DNA of 64,000 bases from JAFNAG01 sp963824985 (GTDB lineage Bacteria > Acidobacteriota > UBA6911). The position numbers were made by a program, and so were the translations under genes. Positions 9,126 to 19,375 of this stretch are shown one piece after another. The stretch lies in contig CAWGRQ010000028.1 in the NCBI GenBank assembly GCA_963824985.1, positions 1 through 64,000 on the forward strand, read 5' to 3'. The number at the start of each line of letters is the position of its first letter. Position 1 is the stretch's first letter. The notes beneath the pieces were generated by a model, which was not told the origin of the DNA, ran no database searches, and was given only the letters and a program-made list of their open reading frames with translations.

Positions 9126-11639
9126 TCAATCGGCCCGCAGTGCGATCATCGGGTCGACCCGCGTGGCCCGCCATGCGGGTACAAGCACGGCAACCAGCGA
9201 GACGATGGCGACCAGCACGAAGACCGCGATGTAGGTCAGCGGGTCAAGCGCGCTGACGCTGTACAGCGAGTTCGCGATCGCATCCCGGCCTGCGACGGCC
9301 AGCGCCAGCGCCAGCCCGAAGCCGGCAAACAGCCCCAGTAAAATCTGCCGCGAGCCCTGCTTCAGCACCATTCCCAGGATGCGGCCGAAACCGGCCCCGA
9401 GTGCCATGCGCACGCCGAATTCCTGGGTGCGCTGGCTCACCGAGAACGCCATCACGCCGTAGATGCCGACAGCCGCCAGCACGATCGCAACCGCCCCAAA
9501 GGCCGTGAACATCGCCGCGACGATGCGGCTTGCGGCAATCACGCCGTCCAGGTTGTCCGCCGGTGTCGCCACAAAGTAAAGCGGCAGGTTCGGATCGATC
9601 TTGTTGACGACGCGCCGCAAGGTGTTGGCCAACGCGGCGGGACTCTGGGCGCCGTGCGGTTTGACCAGGACGGTGGCGAACTGCGCGGCCAGGGGGGTTG
9701 GCGGCGCCGGGCCGAACGGCACCGCATAGAACGGCACATAGAAGCCGCTGTCGTCCAGGTTCGGCAGGTTGAAAGGGCCCAGCATGCGGACCGTGGAGAC
9801 CACCCCCACGATTGTCCGCCAGGGACCGTACTGCGGCGTGCTTCCGTCACCGGTGCGGAACTGCCGGCCAAGGGCGCTTTCCCTTCCGAAGTGTTTTTGG
9901 GCGAACGCCGCGTTGACGACCGCGACGGGCAGGTTCGACCCGACCTCCTCGTCGGTGAAGTTGCGTCCCTCGAGGAACCTCTGGCCCATGATGCCGAAGA
10001 ATCCCTGGGATACCTGCTCGAAGTTGGTGTTCGGGCGATCGCGCTTTTCCCGGTAGACCTTGCCGTTGATTTCGATCGGACCGTTGCCTGAGAACACCAT
10101 GCGGAGACGGCTCGAGAAGGCAGCCCCCTCGAATTCCGGCGTCTCGCGCAGTTGGAGCAGCAGTCGATCATAAAACAGCCTGCGCGACTCCGATGTCGGG
10201 TAGTCGGCATCCATCAGCCCCATCCGGGCCGACAGAAGGCCGCGGGTGTCGTAGCCGTAGTCGATCGTCTGCTGTGCGAGGATCGAGCGCAGCTGCAACA
10301 ATGAACCGATCAACAGCACGCACGTGACCAGGATCTGGCAGACCACCAGGCCGCGCGTGACGAGCCCGGCGCGGCGGCCGGTGGTGCCCCGCGTGCCGTC
10401 TCTGAGCACTGCAGCTGCATTCTGCCGGGACGCCATCCACGCGGGCACCAACCCGGACACGACGGCTGCCGCCAGGGTGGCGCACACGGTGAACGCCAGC
10501 ACTCGGCCGTCGAGGTCAAACGTCATCCACGCCGGGGGCGGATTGTCCATGTTGTGAAGGGTGGTCGACAGCCAGTCGCTCGCCAGGTACGCCAGGCCTA
10601 CCCCCAGCAGGGCTCCCGCGCCGGCGACGACTGCGCTCTCGGTGAGCATCTGGCGGATCAGCCGGATGCGCGTCGCGCCGAGCGCCGAGCGGATCGCCAA
10701 CTCCTTGGCCCGGAGGGTCGCGCGGGCGAATTGCATGTTCATTACATTGACGCACGCGATCAGCAGCACGCCCACACAGAATCCCAGCATCGTCAGCAGC
10801 GTGCCGCGGAGCGGAAGCGGCGTGAACGTCTTGATCAGCGGCTCGACCAGACCGGCGTTGAACGGCTTGTTGGTGTCGGGATAGGCTTTCGCGAAGCGCT
10901 CGGCAATTATCGTGAACTCGGCCTGGGCCTGCTCGGGTGAGATGCCGTGCCTGATCAGCCCCAGCACGGCCGGCGCATTCGCCCGCGGGTCATTCCGGGG
11001 CCGGACGGGAAACTCGCTGTAGAGCGGGATCCACAACTCCTCGGTGGTGGGGAAGGTAAAACCCCGGGCCATCACGCCGATGATGGTGGCCGGCGCTCCG
11101 TTCAGCCTCACCGCCTTGCCCACGATGTCCGATGTCCCGCCGAAATCCCGCTGCCAGATGCCGTAGCTGATGAGGGCCACCTTGGGCGCCCCGGGCTTGT
11201 TGTCGGCCGCCGTGAAGTTGCGGCCAAGCACCGGGCTGACTCCCAGGATGCGCAGGAAATTCTCCGTCGTGTATGCACCGGTATAGCGCCGTGGAATGCC
11301 GTCGACCGTGATGTTGACGGTCGAGCCGTTCAGGTAAGCCGCCATCATCTCGAACGATTTCTGTTCGGGCTGGAACTCCTCGTAGTCCATCGAGGTGACC
11401 TGGCCGTTCACCCCGAAGAAGGTGGCGCTCGACGGGTCGATGAAGCTGACGTTCATCATCCGGTCGGCATTCGGGAATGAAAAGCCGCGCAGCATGATCC
11501 CGTTGACCACCCCGAACTGAGTTGTTACCGCGCAAATCCCCAGTGCGAGCACGACGATGGCCAGCGCGCAGAAGGCCCGTTCCTTGACGAGCACACGCAG
11601 GCCAACGCGAAGATCCTGTACCAAAGTTTCTGGGAACAT
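9126..11639 (-). CDS. ADOP/MacB-family duplicated ABC-type permease
   Basis: 837 residues. ATG 11639 has GGAG seven bases upstream. There is an N-terminal membrane helix (LAIVVLALGICAVTTQFGVV), then a MacB_PCD-like periplasmic domain (SMDYEEFQ, VLGRNFTAADNKPGAPKVAL), an FtsX core with membrane segments near 275-430, a second MacB_PCD domain and a second FtsX core ending in three helices (GVMAFSVSQRTQEFGVRMAL). The double periplasmic-core plus double FtsX layout is typical of the acidobacterial ADOP family. These permeases work with a separate ATPase, possibly as mechanotransmission exporters. No ATPase or PadR regulator lies beside it. A perfect palindrome TTGACGTCAA (11699-11708) sits 60 bp upstream of the start and could be a regulator site. 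Confidence 0.9.
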   Translation of the reverse strand: MFPETLVQDLRVGLRVLVKERAFCALAIVVLALGICAVTTQFGVVNGIMLRGFSFPNADRMMNVSFIDPSSATFFGVNGQVTSMDYEEFQPEQKSFEMMAAYLNGSTVNITVDGIPRRYTGAYTTENFLRILGVSPVLGRNFTAADNKPGAPKVALISYGIWQRDFGGTSDIVGKAVRLNGAPATIIGVMARGFTFPTTEELWIPLYSEFPVRPRNDPRANAPAVLGLIRHGISPEQAQAEFTIIAERFAKAYPDTNKPFNAGLVEPLIKTFTPLPLRGTLLTMLGFCVGVLLIACVNVMNMQFARATLRAKELAIRSALGATRIRLIRQMLTESAVVAGAGALLGVGLAYLASDWLSTTLHNMDNPPPAWMTFDLDGRVLAFTVCATLAAAVVSGLVPAWMASRQNAAAVLRDGTRGTTGRRAGLVTRGLVVCQILVTCVLLIGSLLQLRSILAQQTIDYGYDTRGLLSARMGLMDADYPTSESRRLFYDRLLLQLRETPEFEGAAFSSRLRMVFSGNGPIEINGKVYREKRDRPNTNFEQVSQGFFGIMGQRFLEGRNFTDEEVGSNLPVAVVNAAFAQKHFGRESALGRQFRTGDGSTPQYGPWRTIVGVVSTVRMLGPFNLPNLDDSGFYVPFYAVPFGPAPPTPLAAQFATVLVKPHGAQSPAALANTLRRVVNKIDPNLPLYFVATPADNLDGVIAASRIVAAMFTAFGAVAIVLAAVGIYGVMAFSVSQRTQEFGVRMALGAGFGRILGMVLKQGSRQILLGLFAGFGLALALAVAGRDAIANSLYSVSALDPLTYIAVFVLVAIVSLVAVLVPAWRATRVDPMIALRAD

Positions 11640-11712
11640 GACGTCTCCAATCTATCCGGTGGAAAGAGTCCTCTTTTTTGACATTCCTCAATCTCTGGTT
11701 GACGTCAAGGTT

Positions 11713-11922
11713 TCACTTTCTTTCTGTTTTGGATTGCGGCCAGAAGCTGCGCCGGAATATGCCTGCTGCAATCATGCCGCGCGCCCCGGCGTGGGTGCCG
11801 TTCCCGACAAGAGTCGTGCTGCCATTTTCGACCGTCGGCCGCGACTCCCCGAATCCCGGGCGGCGGCCAGGGACAATTTGCCGAAATCCGGTCTGCCGCG
11901 GCTGGAGTCTTATCTCCGACAT
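11713..11922 (-). CDS. Small unidentified ORF (69 aa) with a strong ribosome site
   Basis: The start ATG (11922-11920) is preceded by GGGAGGAGG with five-base spacing, the strongest ribosome site in this stretch. The peptide starts MSEIRLQPRQTGFRQIVPGR, has a Gly/Asn/Thr-rich centre (ENGSTTLVGNGTHAGARGM) and ends basic (FWPQSKTERK). It contains no Cys and no clear signal or membrane helix. It lies 450 bp beyond the radical SAM gene on the same strand, so a modified-peptide precursor is conceivable, but nothing in the sequence proves translation or that role. Confidence 0.35.
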   Translation of the reverse strand: MSEIRLQPRQTGFRQIVPGRRPGFGESRPTVENGSTTLVGNGTHAGARGMIAAGIFRRSFWPQSKTERK

Positions 11923-12088
11923 CGATTCCTCCTCCCGTATCGGGAAGTACGCACCCATGTTACCTATACGATGAACTCCGGCCATCGGTTCCAGGGCCTT
12001 TCCGCGGGAGGGAGGTTGGTACCCGGGGAACTGGCGCCCGGATATGCTTTTCCCGTTCTCATGAGAAGGTCTGACCGGGACCATTGAC

Positions 12089-12277
12089 CTAGCCTTCCCG
12101 CCCAATGAGCACAATTTCGCGATTCGTTCCGATGGCGGCAACCCGCTGAAAAGCCGGCCGTGTGCTTCGGGGGAATTTGCCTTCTTCCATGTAAATGACC
12201 GACCTGTCGACGTTCATGTTGCGTAACATTACGCATCCGCCGGATTTTGATCGCTTCATCGCCAAAGGCTCGCCCAT
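12089..12277 (-). CDS. Small unidentified ORF (up to 62 aa) just downstream of the radical SAM gene
   Basis: The leftward frame reads MKRSKSGGCVMLRNMNVDRS, then MEEGKFPRSTRPAFQRVAAI and ends EIVLIGREG. Several Met codons are possible starts, none with an ideal ribosome site (GGAG directly abuts the first). It is 94 bp after the radical SAM stop and could be co-transcribed. It has no recognised family and may be non-coding. Confidence 0.22.
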   Translation of the reverse strand: MGEPLAMKRSKSGGCVMLRNMNVDRSVIYMEEGKFPRSTRPAFQRVAAIGTNREIVLIGREG

Positions 12278-12370
12278 CTCCGGCCCGGTCCCTCATGCCG
12301 GCTCCCGCCCGGGGAAGCCTGAAGGTCCTGTCCGCGGATTGACCGAACCCTGCATCCGCGAGTCCTCTGA

Positions 12371-13348
12371 CTATCCGGGGCCTACATTCCGGAGCCATGC
12401 GCCCAGCTTATTTGACGCGGCAAATATATCCGACACCTTTAATACTCCGGCCAATTTGAAACGGCCGATAGCGGCAAAACCCGCCCCCGCAATGCAGCCG
12501 CACTCGGAGCAATCGGGCTGGCCGCCAATTTGACACGGGGTTACCGGTGTCGATAAATCGACCGAAAGGCAGGTGGTGGTTTGGGCAAAAATGCATTCAG
12601 AGGGTCCCGCCGGCGGAGCGCTATAGCCTTGGAGGACGATTCCCGGGGCATACACTTTCGGGTATCGGGATCTGAGTGCGGCAATTCGATCGATAGCCAG
12701 CGAGCGGTCTGTAGCGGAGAGCCTCTCGGGGGGAAAGTCACCAATTTGAGGCGTGAACAGGCTGAACCATATTTTGGTCACGCCGCTTCGAGCCGACCAG
12801 ACATGGGCAAACTCAGCCAAATAATCCGGCCGCGCCAGCAACCTGGGGGTGATAGTGCAGTGGATGACGACATGATGACCATTCATATTACGGACGATGC
12901 GATCATACGTGGCCGGCGCACGGCGGGCGTCATGTTCGGGCTGAAGTCCGTCTACGGAGACGACGAGGTGCAGATTGGAAAATGCCGCCCATTCTCGCGG
13001 GATTGGACAAACGGCGCTCGTGACCACCTGGATTTCGATTCCCATCTTATCGAGCCGGTGAAAGAGAGAGGTCAGCTCATGGGTGCGAACGAGCGGCTCG
13101 CCGCCGACGATGGAAACATGCAACGGACGGAGGCGCGCGACCAATGAAAGCACTCTGGTCACCAATTCCTCACCCCGCCACTCAGCCAGGTCGCGGATTG
13201 TGCGACCGCCGTTCAGGTGTCCGAGGTCATATGCGTAGCAGCCGGGACATCGGAGTGGGCATGCCTTGGTGATTTCAATGGACAGGAAAGGCCGATATCC
13301 CCGCAGGATGCGCCACCATGCGGAAAATATCGCCGTCTTGCGCATCAT
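12371..13348 (-). CDS. Radical SAM protein with C-terminal Cys-rich (SPASM-like) region
   Basis: 325 residues. The ATG at 13348 overlaps the outer-membrane efflux gene stop (ATGA) behind GGAGG, so it is translationally coupled. CPLRCPGC (about residues 31-38) is the CX3CX2C [4Fe-4S]/SAM site of radical SAM enzymes, and SIVGGEPLVR matches the GGEP motif. The C-terminus has seven Cys (SECIFAQTTTCLSVD, TPCQIGGQPDCSECGC), suggesting one or two extra clusters as in SPASM/Twitch enzymes. Such enzymes mostly modify peptides or small metabolites. Its position as the last gene of an RND efflux operon suggests it modifies something handled by the pump, or modifies the pump's partner, but no substrate gene is certain. 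The motif residues are complete. Confidence 0.85.
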   Translation of the reverse strand: MMRKTAIFSAWWRILRGYRPFLSIEITKACPLRCPGCYAYDLGHLNGGRTIRDLAEWRGEELVTRVLSLVARLRPLHVSIVGGEPLVRTHELTSLFHRLDKMGIEIQVVTSAVCPIPREWAAFSNLHLVVSVDGLQPEHDARRAPATYDRIVRNMNGHHVVIHCTITPRLLARPDYLAEFAHVWSARSGVTKIWFSLFTPQIGDFPPERLSATDRSLAIDRIAALRSRYPKVYAPGIVLQGYSAPPAGPSECIFAQTTTCLSVDLSTPVTPCQIGGQPDCSECGCIAGAGFAAIGRFKLAGVLKVSDIFAASNKLGAWLRNVGPG

Positions 13349-14733
13349 GCTCCTCCGCCCAGCACCTTGTACAGGGTCACGAGGTTGCTCAGGCGAGCCA
13401 GGCGAACATCGACCAGGCGCTGTTGAGCGCCATAAAGTGACCGTTGGGCTACGAGTACGCTCAGGTAGCCGTCAATCCCTGCAGTGTATCGGGCCTCTGA
13501 AAGACGATAAGTTTCCGTCAGGGCATCCACCAGGGACTGAAGCGCATTCTGCTGGGACATCAAGGTAGTCCTCAGGCTCAGCGCGTCACTCACCTCCCTG
13601 AAGGCTGCCTGTATCGACTTCTCGTAATCAGCGATCGCGATATCACGCTCCACCTGGGAGGCTTTGTAGTTGGCCTGCCGGGCACCGGAGTCAAAAATCG
13701 GTAGTGTCACCTGCGGTGCGAAGTTCCAGGTTCCGGCAGCGGGCTTGAAGAGGTTTGTCAGGTCGCTGCTTGTGATCCCGGCGGCGGCGGTCAGAGCGAC
13801 ACGGGGGAAGAACGCTGCGCGAGCCGCGCCGATATTCGCGTTGGCTGCCTTCAGCTGGTGTTCTGCCGCAAGAATGTCGGGGCGGCGAAGCAGCACGTCG
13901 GACGGCAAGCCGGGCGCAACTTCCTTAAAATCACCCAACTTGCTCATATCTTCGGCCAGCAGGCCGGACGTCACGGGTGAGCCGACCAGCAGATTGAGCG
14001 CGTTTTCGTCCAGTGCCACGAGGCCAGTATATGTGGCAATATCGACGCGAGCCGCCTCCACCTGGCTTTGCGCCTGTCGCAAATCCAAATCAGACGCCAT
14101 GCCGAATTCCGTGGTGCGCAGTATCAATCCGTAAGACGCCTGCTGGGCATCGAGGGTCACCTGGGCCAGCTTCAGGACCTCCCGGTCGGCTGCAAGTGCC
14201 AGGTAGGTGTTCGCGACGGCGGCTATCAGGGAGATCCGGGCTGCGGACTGCGCCTGTTCCGTTGCCAGGTACTGCTCCAACGCCCGGCTCTTCAGGCTTC
14301 GGACACGTCCGAAAAGATCCAGTTCCCACGAAGCCGTGCCCAATCCCACGGTGTATTGCGCCACCGTTTTCGCATTATCTGAGCCGGACAGGTTTTCCGG
14401 CACCCGATAGGCATCGCCGCCGGCTGACGCTACCACGGTGGGGTACAGTTCAGCGCGCTGGATCTGATACAGAGCCTGGGACCTCTCGATATTGAGAGTG
14501 GCCACCCGGAGATCGCGGTTGTTCGCCAGGGCCAGATCGATCACAGATTGGAGCCGCTGATCGGTGAAGAATTCCCGCCACTTCAGATCGCCGGCGGCCG
14601 GCGCACCCGCCCCGGCGGTGGAGGCGTCCGGCCAAGTCGAAGGTACCGGCAATCCGGGGCGAACGTACTGTGACGGGCGAGGACACCCGTACAGGAAAAA
14701 CGAGAGCGCCAGGATGGGTATGAGCTTACGCAT
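13345..14733 (-). CDS. Outer-membrane efflux lipoprotein, NodT/OprM family
   Basis: 462 residues, as usual for the family. The signal peptide ends in a lipobox (LSFFLYGC), so the mature Cys is lipidated. WPDAS precedes the first long helix. Two homologous halves of alpha-helical repeats follow (LALANNRDLRVATLNIERSQ, GVGTASWELDLFGRVRS-type WELDLFGR, and LPSDVLLRRPDILAAEHQLK), the hallmark of TolC/OprM trimers that form the exit duct. The start overlaps the last eight bases of the RND gene and the stop overlaps the radical SAM start, so all are in one operon. Confidence 0.93.
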   Translation of the reverse strand: MRKLIPILALSFFLYGCPRPSQYVRPGLPVPSTWPDASTAGAGAPAAGDLKWREFFTDQRLQSVIDLALANNRDLRVATLNIERSQALYQIQRAELYPTVVASAGGDAYRVPENLSGSDNAKTVAQYTVGLGTASWELDLFGRVRSLKSRALEQYLATEQAQSAARISLIAAVANTYLALAADREVLKLAQVTLDAQQASYGLILRTTEFGMASDLDLRQAQSQVEAARVDIATYTGLVALDENALNLLVGSPVTSGLLAEDMSKLGDFKEVAPGLPSDVLLRRPDILAAEHQLKAANANIGAARAAFFPRVALTAAAGITSSDLTNLFKPAAGTWNFAPQVTLPIFDSGARQANYKASQVERDIAIADYEKSIQAAFREVSDALSLRTTLMSQQNALQSLVDALTETYRLSEARYTAGIDGYLSVLVAQRSLYGAQQRLVDVRLARLSNLVTLYKVLGGGA

Positions 14734-17700
14734 TTTGTGGCCCCTCCGTCCGAATTTCTGAATCTGAGGAGACCGTCATTCTTCGATCTCCTGTTTTTTT
14801 CCTGCCGAACACCTGAGTTATCAGCACGAAGAACAGGGGAATAAAGAAAATCGCCAGGAATGTCGCCGTTACCATGCCGCCGAGGACGCTGGTGCCGATG
14901 GCTTTTTGCGCACCTGCTCCGGCGCCGGAGGCGATCACCAACGGCAGTACCCCGAAGCCAAATGCCAGCGAGGTCATCACGATGGGGCGAAGTCTGAGCC
15001 TGGCACCCTCGAGAGTGGCCTCGATCAGGCCTGCACCTGCTTCCACGCGGATCTTGGCGAACTGCACAATCAGAATTGCGTTCTTCGTCGTAAGCCCCAG
15101 AACGGTGAGAAGCCCGATCTGGAAGTAGACGTCGTTCGGCATCCCACGCGAGGAAGTGGCCAGCACGCCTCCGATCACTCCGAGCGGCAAGGCGAGCAGA
15201 ATGGAAATAGGAATCGACCAGCTCTCGTACAGGGCTGCCAACACCAGGAAAATCGCGAGTATGGAGAACATGTACAGGAGCCCCGTTTGGGATTGGCTCA
15301 TTCGTTCCTGGTAGGAAATCCCGGTCCATTCGTAGCCGATTCCCTGGGCCATTCTTGAGGAGATTTCCTCCATGGCTTTCATAGCATCACCAGTGCTCCT
15401 TCCGGCTGCGGCCTCACCCTGGAAGTTCAGAGCCGGAAATCCGTTGTACCGCTCGAGCCGTGGGGAGTCGAAGATCCAACGCCCCGATGCAAGGGCGGTA
15501 ACAGGGACCATGCGGCCCTTGGCATTCCGAACGTAGAGATGGTTCAGATCTTCCGGCAGCATCCGGTACGGGGCGTCCGCTTGTACATAGACTCGATGGA
15601 CCCGCCCTCCCTGAATGAAATCGTTGACATAGGAGCTGCCGAAAGCCACCGAGATCGCACTTTGAATCGCCGATACCGACACTCCGAGGGTGCCGGCCTT
15701 ATCCCAGTCAATATCCACCTTGTGCTCGGTCGTGTCCGGCATCCCGTTCGGCCGGACGGCGGTCAGCCGCGGGTCGCGCATAGCCTGGCCCATGAGCTGG
15801 AGACGGGCCTCCATCAGTTTCTCGTGGCCGAGCCCGCCGCGGTCCAGCAGCATGAAGTCAAATCCCTTCGCCGAGCCGAGTTCCGTGACGGCAGGAGGCG
15901 GAAAAGCATAGATGGTCGCTTCGCGAATAGCGGCGAGAACCGGCATCGCTTTCTGCACGACACCGTTAACCCGCAGCTCCGGCTTATTGCGCAGATCCCA
16001 GTCTCGAAGCTTGACATACGCCAATCCCTGGTTCTGTGCCATGCCTGCCATGCCAATCCCGGCAATGGTCATGCAGGATTCCACCGCCGCTTCCTGATCT
16101 TCGAGGAAATGGTGGCGCACCTTTGCCATAACCGCTTCAGTCTGCTCCAGGGTCGAACCGGACGGCAGCTGCGCCATTGCCAAGAGGACGCCCTGGTCCT
16201 CATCCGGCAGATATCCTGTCGGCATTCTCAGGTAAAGAAAAACCAACGAACCCACAATCAGAACAAAAACAGCGAGGTAGGCGAGTCGGGCCCCGAGTAT
16301 GTGCCCTACTGCGGACTGGTAGTGTCTCCGAAGACGGAGAAACAGGTGGTCAAATCCCAGGAAAAACGGCCGCAGGAGACGAAAGCCCGTTTCCGCGGCT
16401 TCGTGTCCCTTGCCCACCGGTCTGAGAAGAGCAGCGCAGAGCACCGGCGTCAGGATCAAAGCCACCATGACAGAAAGCAGCATGGAGGAGATGATTGTGA
16501 CGGAGAACTGGCGATAAATGACGCCCGTGGCCCCGCCGAAGAATATCATGGGGCCAAATACCGCCGAAAGAACAAGCCCAATGCCGACCAGGGCGCTGGT
16601 AATCTGGTCCATTGATTTCCGGGTGGCTTCCAGCGGCGAGAGTCCCTCTTCGGACATCACACGCTCCACGTTCTCAACTACGACAATGGCGTCATCTACA
16701 AGGAGGCCAATCGCCAGGACCATGGCGAACATGGTCAGCATATTGATGGAATAGCCGAACAGCCCGAGCACGCCGAACGTACCCAGAATCACGACCGGCA
16801 CGGCAATCGTGGGGATGAGCGTGGCCCGCATGTTTCCCAGGAAAAGGAACATGACGAAGAACACGAGAATAATCGCTATGACGAGTGTTTTCACGACCTC
16901 GTTGATGGCCACTCTCACGAACGGAGTCGTATCGAACGGGTACACGGCCTGCATCCCGGCCGGGAAGTATCTGGACAATTCCTCCATCTTGGCTTGCACG
17001 CCGGCGGCGGTGTCCAGCGCGTTGGCTCCGGCCTCCTGCCGGATCGCGAGCCCGGTTAACGGATGTCCGTTATAACTCGGTTACGACGTTGGCGAACTCG
17101 GTACCCAGTTCCGTGCGCGCCACATCCCGGACACGCACCACGGAGCCGTCCGGATTGTTTCGCAGAGGGATGGCGCCGAACTCCTCTGGGGTTTTCAGGA
17201 GCGTCTGCACGATAATGGGGGCATTGAGCCGCTGGCCCGGTACGGCGGGCGTCCCGCCGTATTGACCAGCCGACACCTGCACGTTGTAAGCCCGGACCGC
17301 CGCGATCACATCGGCCGAAGTCATGCTGTAATTCGTGAGCTTGTTCGGATCCAGCCAGATCCGCATCGCATACCCGGCACCAAACAGCTCCACTTCGCCC
17401 ACGCCGGGCACACGGGCAAGCGAGTACTGGATTTGCGAGAAAGCGTAATCGGACAGGTCATTCTGGTCGAGGCTGTTATCCGGAGAAGTGAGCCCGACGA
17501 TCATAAGATAGTTGCGGGTGGACTTGCTGACCCTGAGACCCTGACGCTGAACCACCTCCGGCAATACCGGCATGGCGAGCTGCAGCTTGTTCTGAACTTT
17601 GGCCCAGGCGAGATCGGGATCCGTGCCCGGGGCAAAAGTCAGCTCGATCTGTGCCATGCCTGCAGAATCGGAGGTCGAATGGATGTACAACATCCGGTCC

Positions 17701-17915
17701 AGTCCGGTCATCTGTTGCTCGATGATCTGGGTCACGCTGTCTTCAACGGTTTTTGCCGATGCGCCGGGGTAGACGCCTCTGATGGATATCGCCGGCGGAG
17801 CGATCGGGGGATACTGAGAGATGGGCAAATTGTAGATAGCCAGCACGCCGGCCAGCATCATTCCGATGGCGACGACCCAGGCAAAAACAGGACGATCAAG
17901 AAAAAACCTGGCCAT
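14726..17915 (-). CDS. RND efflux inner-membrane transporter (AcrB/MexB type), one frameshift
   Basis: The start is ATG 17915 with AGGAGG. About 1,060 residues when two frames are joined, the normal AcrB length. The first frame (MARFFLDRPVFAWVVAIGMM to TELGTEFANVV) stops at 17070. The sequence resumes in another frame with YNGHPLTGLAIRQEAGANAL and FPAGMQAVYPFDTTPFV, running to 14726. One indel near 17076 therefore splits it; the two halves align end to end with the family, so a base-calling error is likely. Transmembrane segment 4 carries the proton-relay pair (GLLVDDAIVVVENVER), and repeat signatures are present in both halves. It is a proton-driven exporter working with the lipoproteins encoded on each side. 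Confidence 0.88.
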
Positions 17916-17925
17916 TGAATTCCTC

Positions 17926-19203
17926 CTACTTTGCCTGGACCGGCGATTGACTTGCGCCGGCCTTTGCGCCGGACGTCGCAGGTGCCACAAAATCAACAGC
18001 TTTGACGGCAGCGCCCGGGCGAACCTTCTCAATGCCTTCGACGATCAGCCGGTCTCCAGGAGCCAGCCCTTGCGTGACCAGCCATTTATCTCCTATCGCG
18101 CGGTCCAGCACGATCGCACGTTGCTCGACCTTGCCGGCGGCGTTCACCACCAGGGCGATGGGATTCCCCTTCGGGTCGCGGCTCACACCCTGTTGTGGAA
18201 TGAGAAGAGCTTGTTCATCCGCGCCCTCCTCTACGACTGCCCGCACGAACATGCCCGGAAGCAGCACCTGTTTTGGATTGGCGAACACTATGCGCAGCGT
18301 GACCGAACCGGTGGTCGAATCCACGGTGACGTCCTGGAACTGCAGCGTGCCTGACAGGGGGTAATGCGTACCATCTTCGAGAAGCAGCTGGACCTTCCGC
18401 CGGCTCGAGTCGCTTGTAAGGCTTCCGCTTTCCAGCTTCCTCCTGAAGCGCAGCAGATCCGCGCTGGCCTGGGTTACATCCACGAAGATCGGGTCCAGTT
18501 GCTGAATTACCGCTAGCGGAGTGGGTTGATAGGCGGTCACCATTGCACCGACCGTGATGTTGGATCGGCCGATCCGTCCGGAAATAGGCGCCTTGATGGG
18601 CGTGTACGACAGGTTTATGCGGGCACTCTCCACGGCCGTCCGGCCTACCTCCACAGCCGCCCGGCTTGCCTCCACGGCCGTCCTTCTCACTTCGAGGTTG
18701 GCCTCGGCCTGCCGCAAGGCGGCATTGGCATCGTCGTAGTCTTGCTGGCCGACCGCGCGGATGGCCACGAGCCCCTTTAGTCGCTCGGCACGTGACCGTA
18801 TCGCCGGCAGGTTGGCCTCAGCCATAACTACGTTCGCCTCGGCCGTGCCAACGTTCGCCTCAGCCGTGACCAACGCGGCCTTGGCCTGGTCATACGCGGC
18901 TTGGTATGGAATGGGATCAATCTGGTATAGGAGGTCGCCCTGTTTGATGTTGGCGCCCTCCTCGAACAGGCGCTTCTGCAGCAGGCCGTTCACCTGCGGG
19001 CGGATTTCGGCCACGAGGTATGCGGACGTCCTCCCCGGCAGATCAGTCGTCAGCACGATCCTTTCAGGGTGGAGCGTCACGGTCGCAACATCCACCGGAC
19101 CCGCCGGTGGGGGGGCCACATTCGATTCGCAGCCAGACAAGAGTAATTCCGCGAAAACGAGCCCTGCGGCGACAAGGCTTTTATACCAGAAACTGAATCG
19201 CAT
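17926..19203 (-). CDS. RND efflux periplasmic adaptor (membrane fusion protein), lipoprotein
   Basis: ATG 19203 follows AAGGAG. The signal peptide ends in LLLSGC, giving a lipidated N-terminus. Residues 40-70 start the lipoyl half (VDVATVTLHPERIVL, YLVAEIRPQVNGLLQKRLFE), then an extended alpha-hairpin with heptad repeats (AEANVGTAEANVVMAEANL, and RRTAVEASRAAVEVGRTAVE), then the second lipoyl half and beta-barrel (YTPIKAPISGRIGRSNITVG). The hairpin repeats are nearly identical at the DNA level around 18620-18690 and 18810-18880, suggesting internal duplication. It is the first gene of the four-gene efflux operon. It bridges the RND pump and the NodT duct. Confidence 0.92.
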   Translation of the reverse strand: MRFSFWYKSLVAAGLVFAELLLSGCESNVAPPPAGPVDVATVTLHPERIVLTTDLPGRTSAYLVAEIRPQVNGLLQKRLFEEGANIKQGDLLYQIDPIPYQAAYDQAKAALVTAEANVGTAEANVVMAEANLPAIRSRAERLKGLVAIRAVGQQDYDDANAALRQAEANLEVRRTAVEASRAAVEVGRTAVESARINLSYTPIKAPISGRIGRSNITVGAMVTAYQPTPLAVIQQLDPIFVDVTQASADLLRFRRKLESGSLTSDSSRRKVQLLLEDGTHYPLSGTLQFQDVTVDSTTGSVTLRIVFANPKQVLLPGMFVRAVVEEGADEQALLIPQQGVSRDPKGNPIALVVNAAGKVEQRAIVLDRAIGDKWLVTQGLAPGDRLIVEGIEKVRPGAAVKAVDFVAPATSGAKAGASQSPVQAK

Positions 19204-19375
19204 ATGGCAACTCCTTAGGATGACCGGACCATACCTCAAAGCCTGCTTGAACTGCAAGTTTCATGCCGCAAGGGAAGGCATTACTGAAGGAAAAGGATTT
19301 GCGGTTTTACAGAATGAGATCCCGCTTTACTCACCGGTTGGGTTAATGATCCGGTGGACATTATAAGCGGAGGGC

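Noticed and set aside
11557..12087. Rightward frame of 176 codons
   Set aside because: No ribosome site and no family; the opposite strand holds better-supported starts.
15539..16615. Rightward open frame of 358 codons
   Set aside because: Antisense to the RND pump gene, whose motifs are unmistakable.
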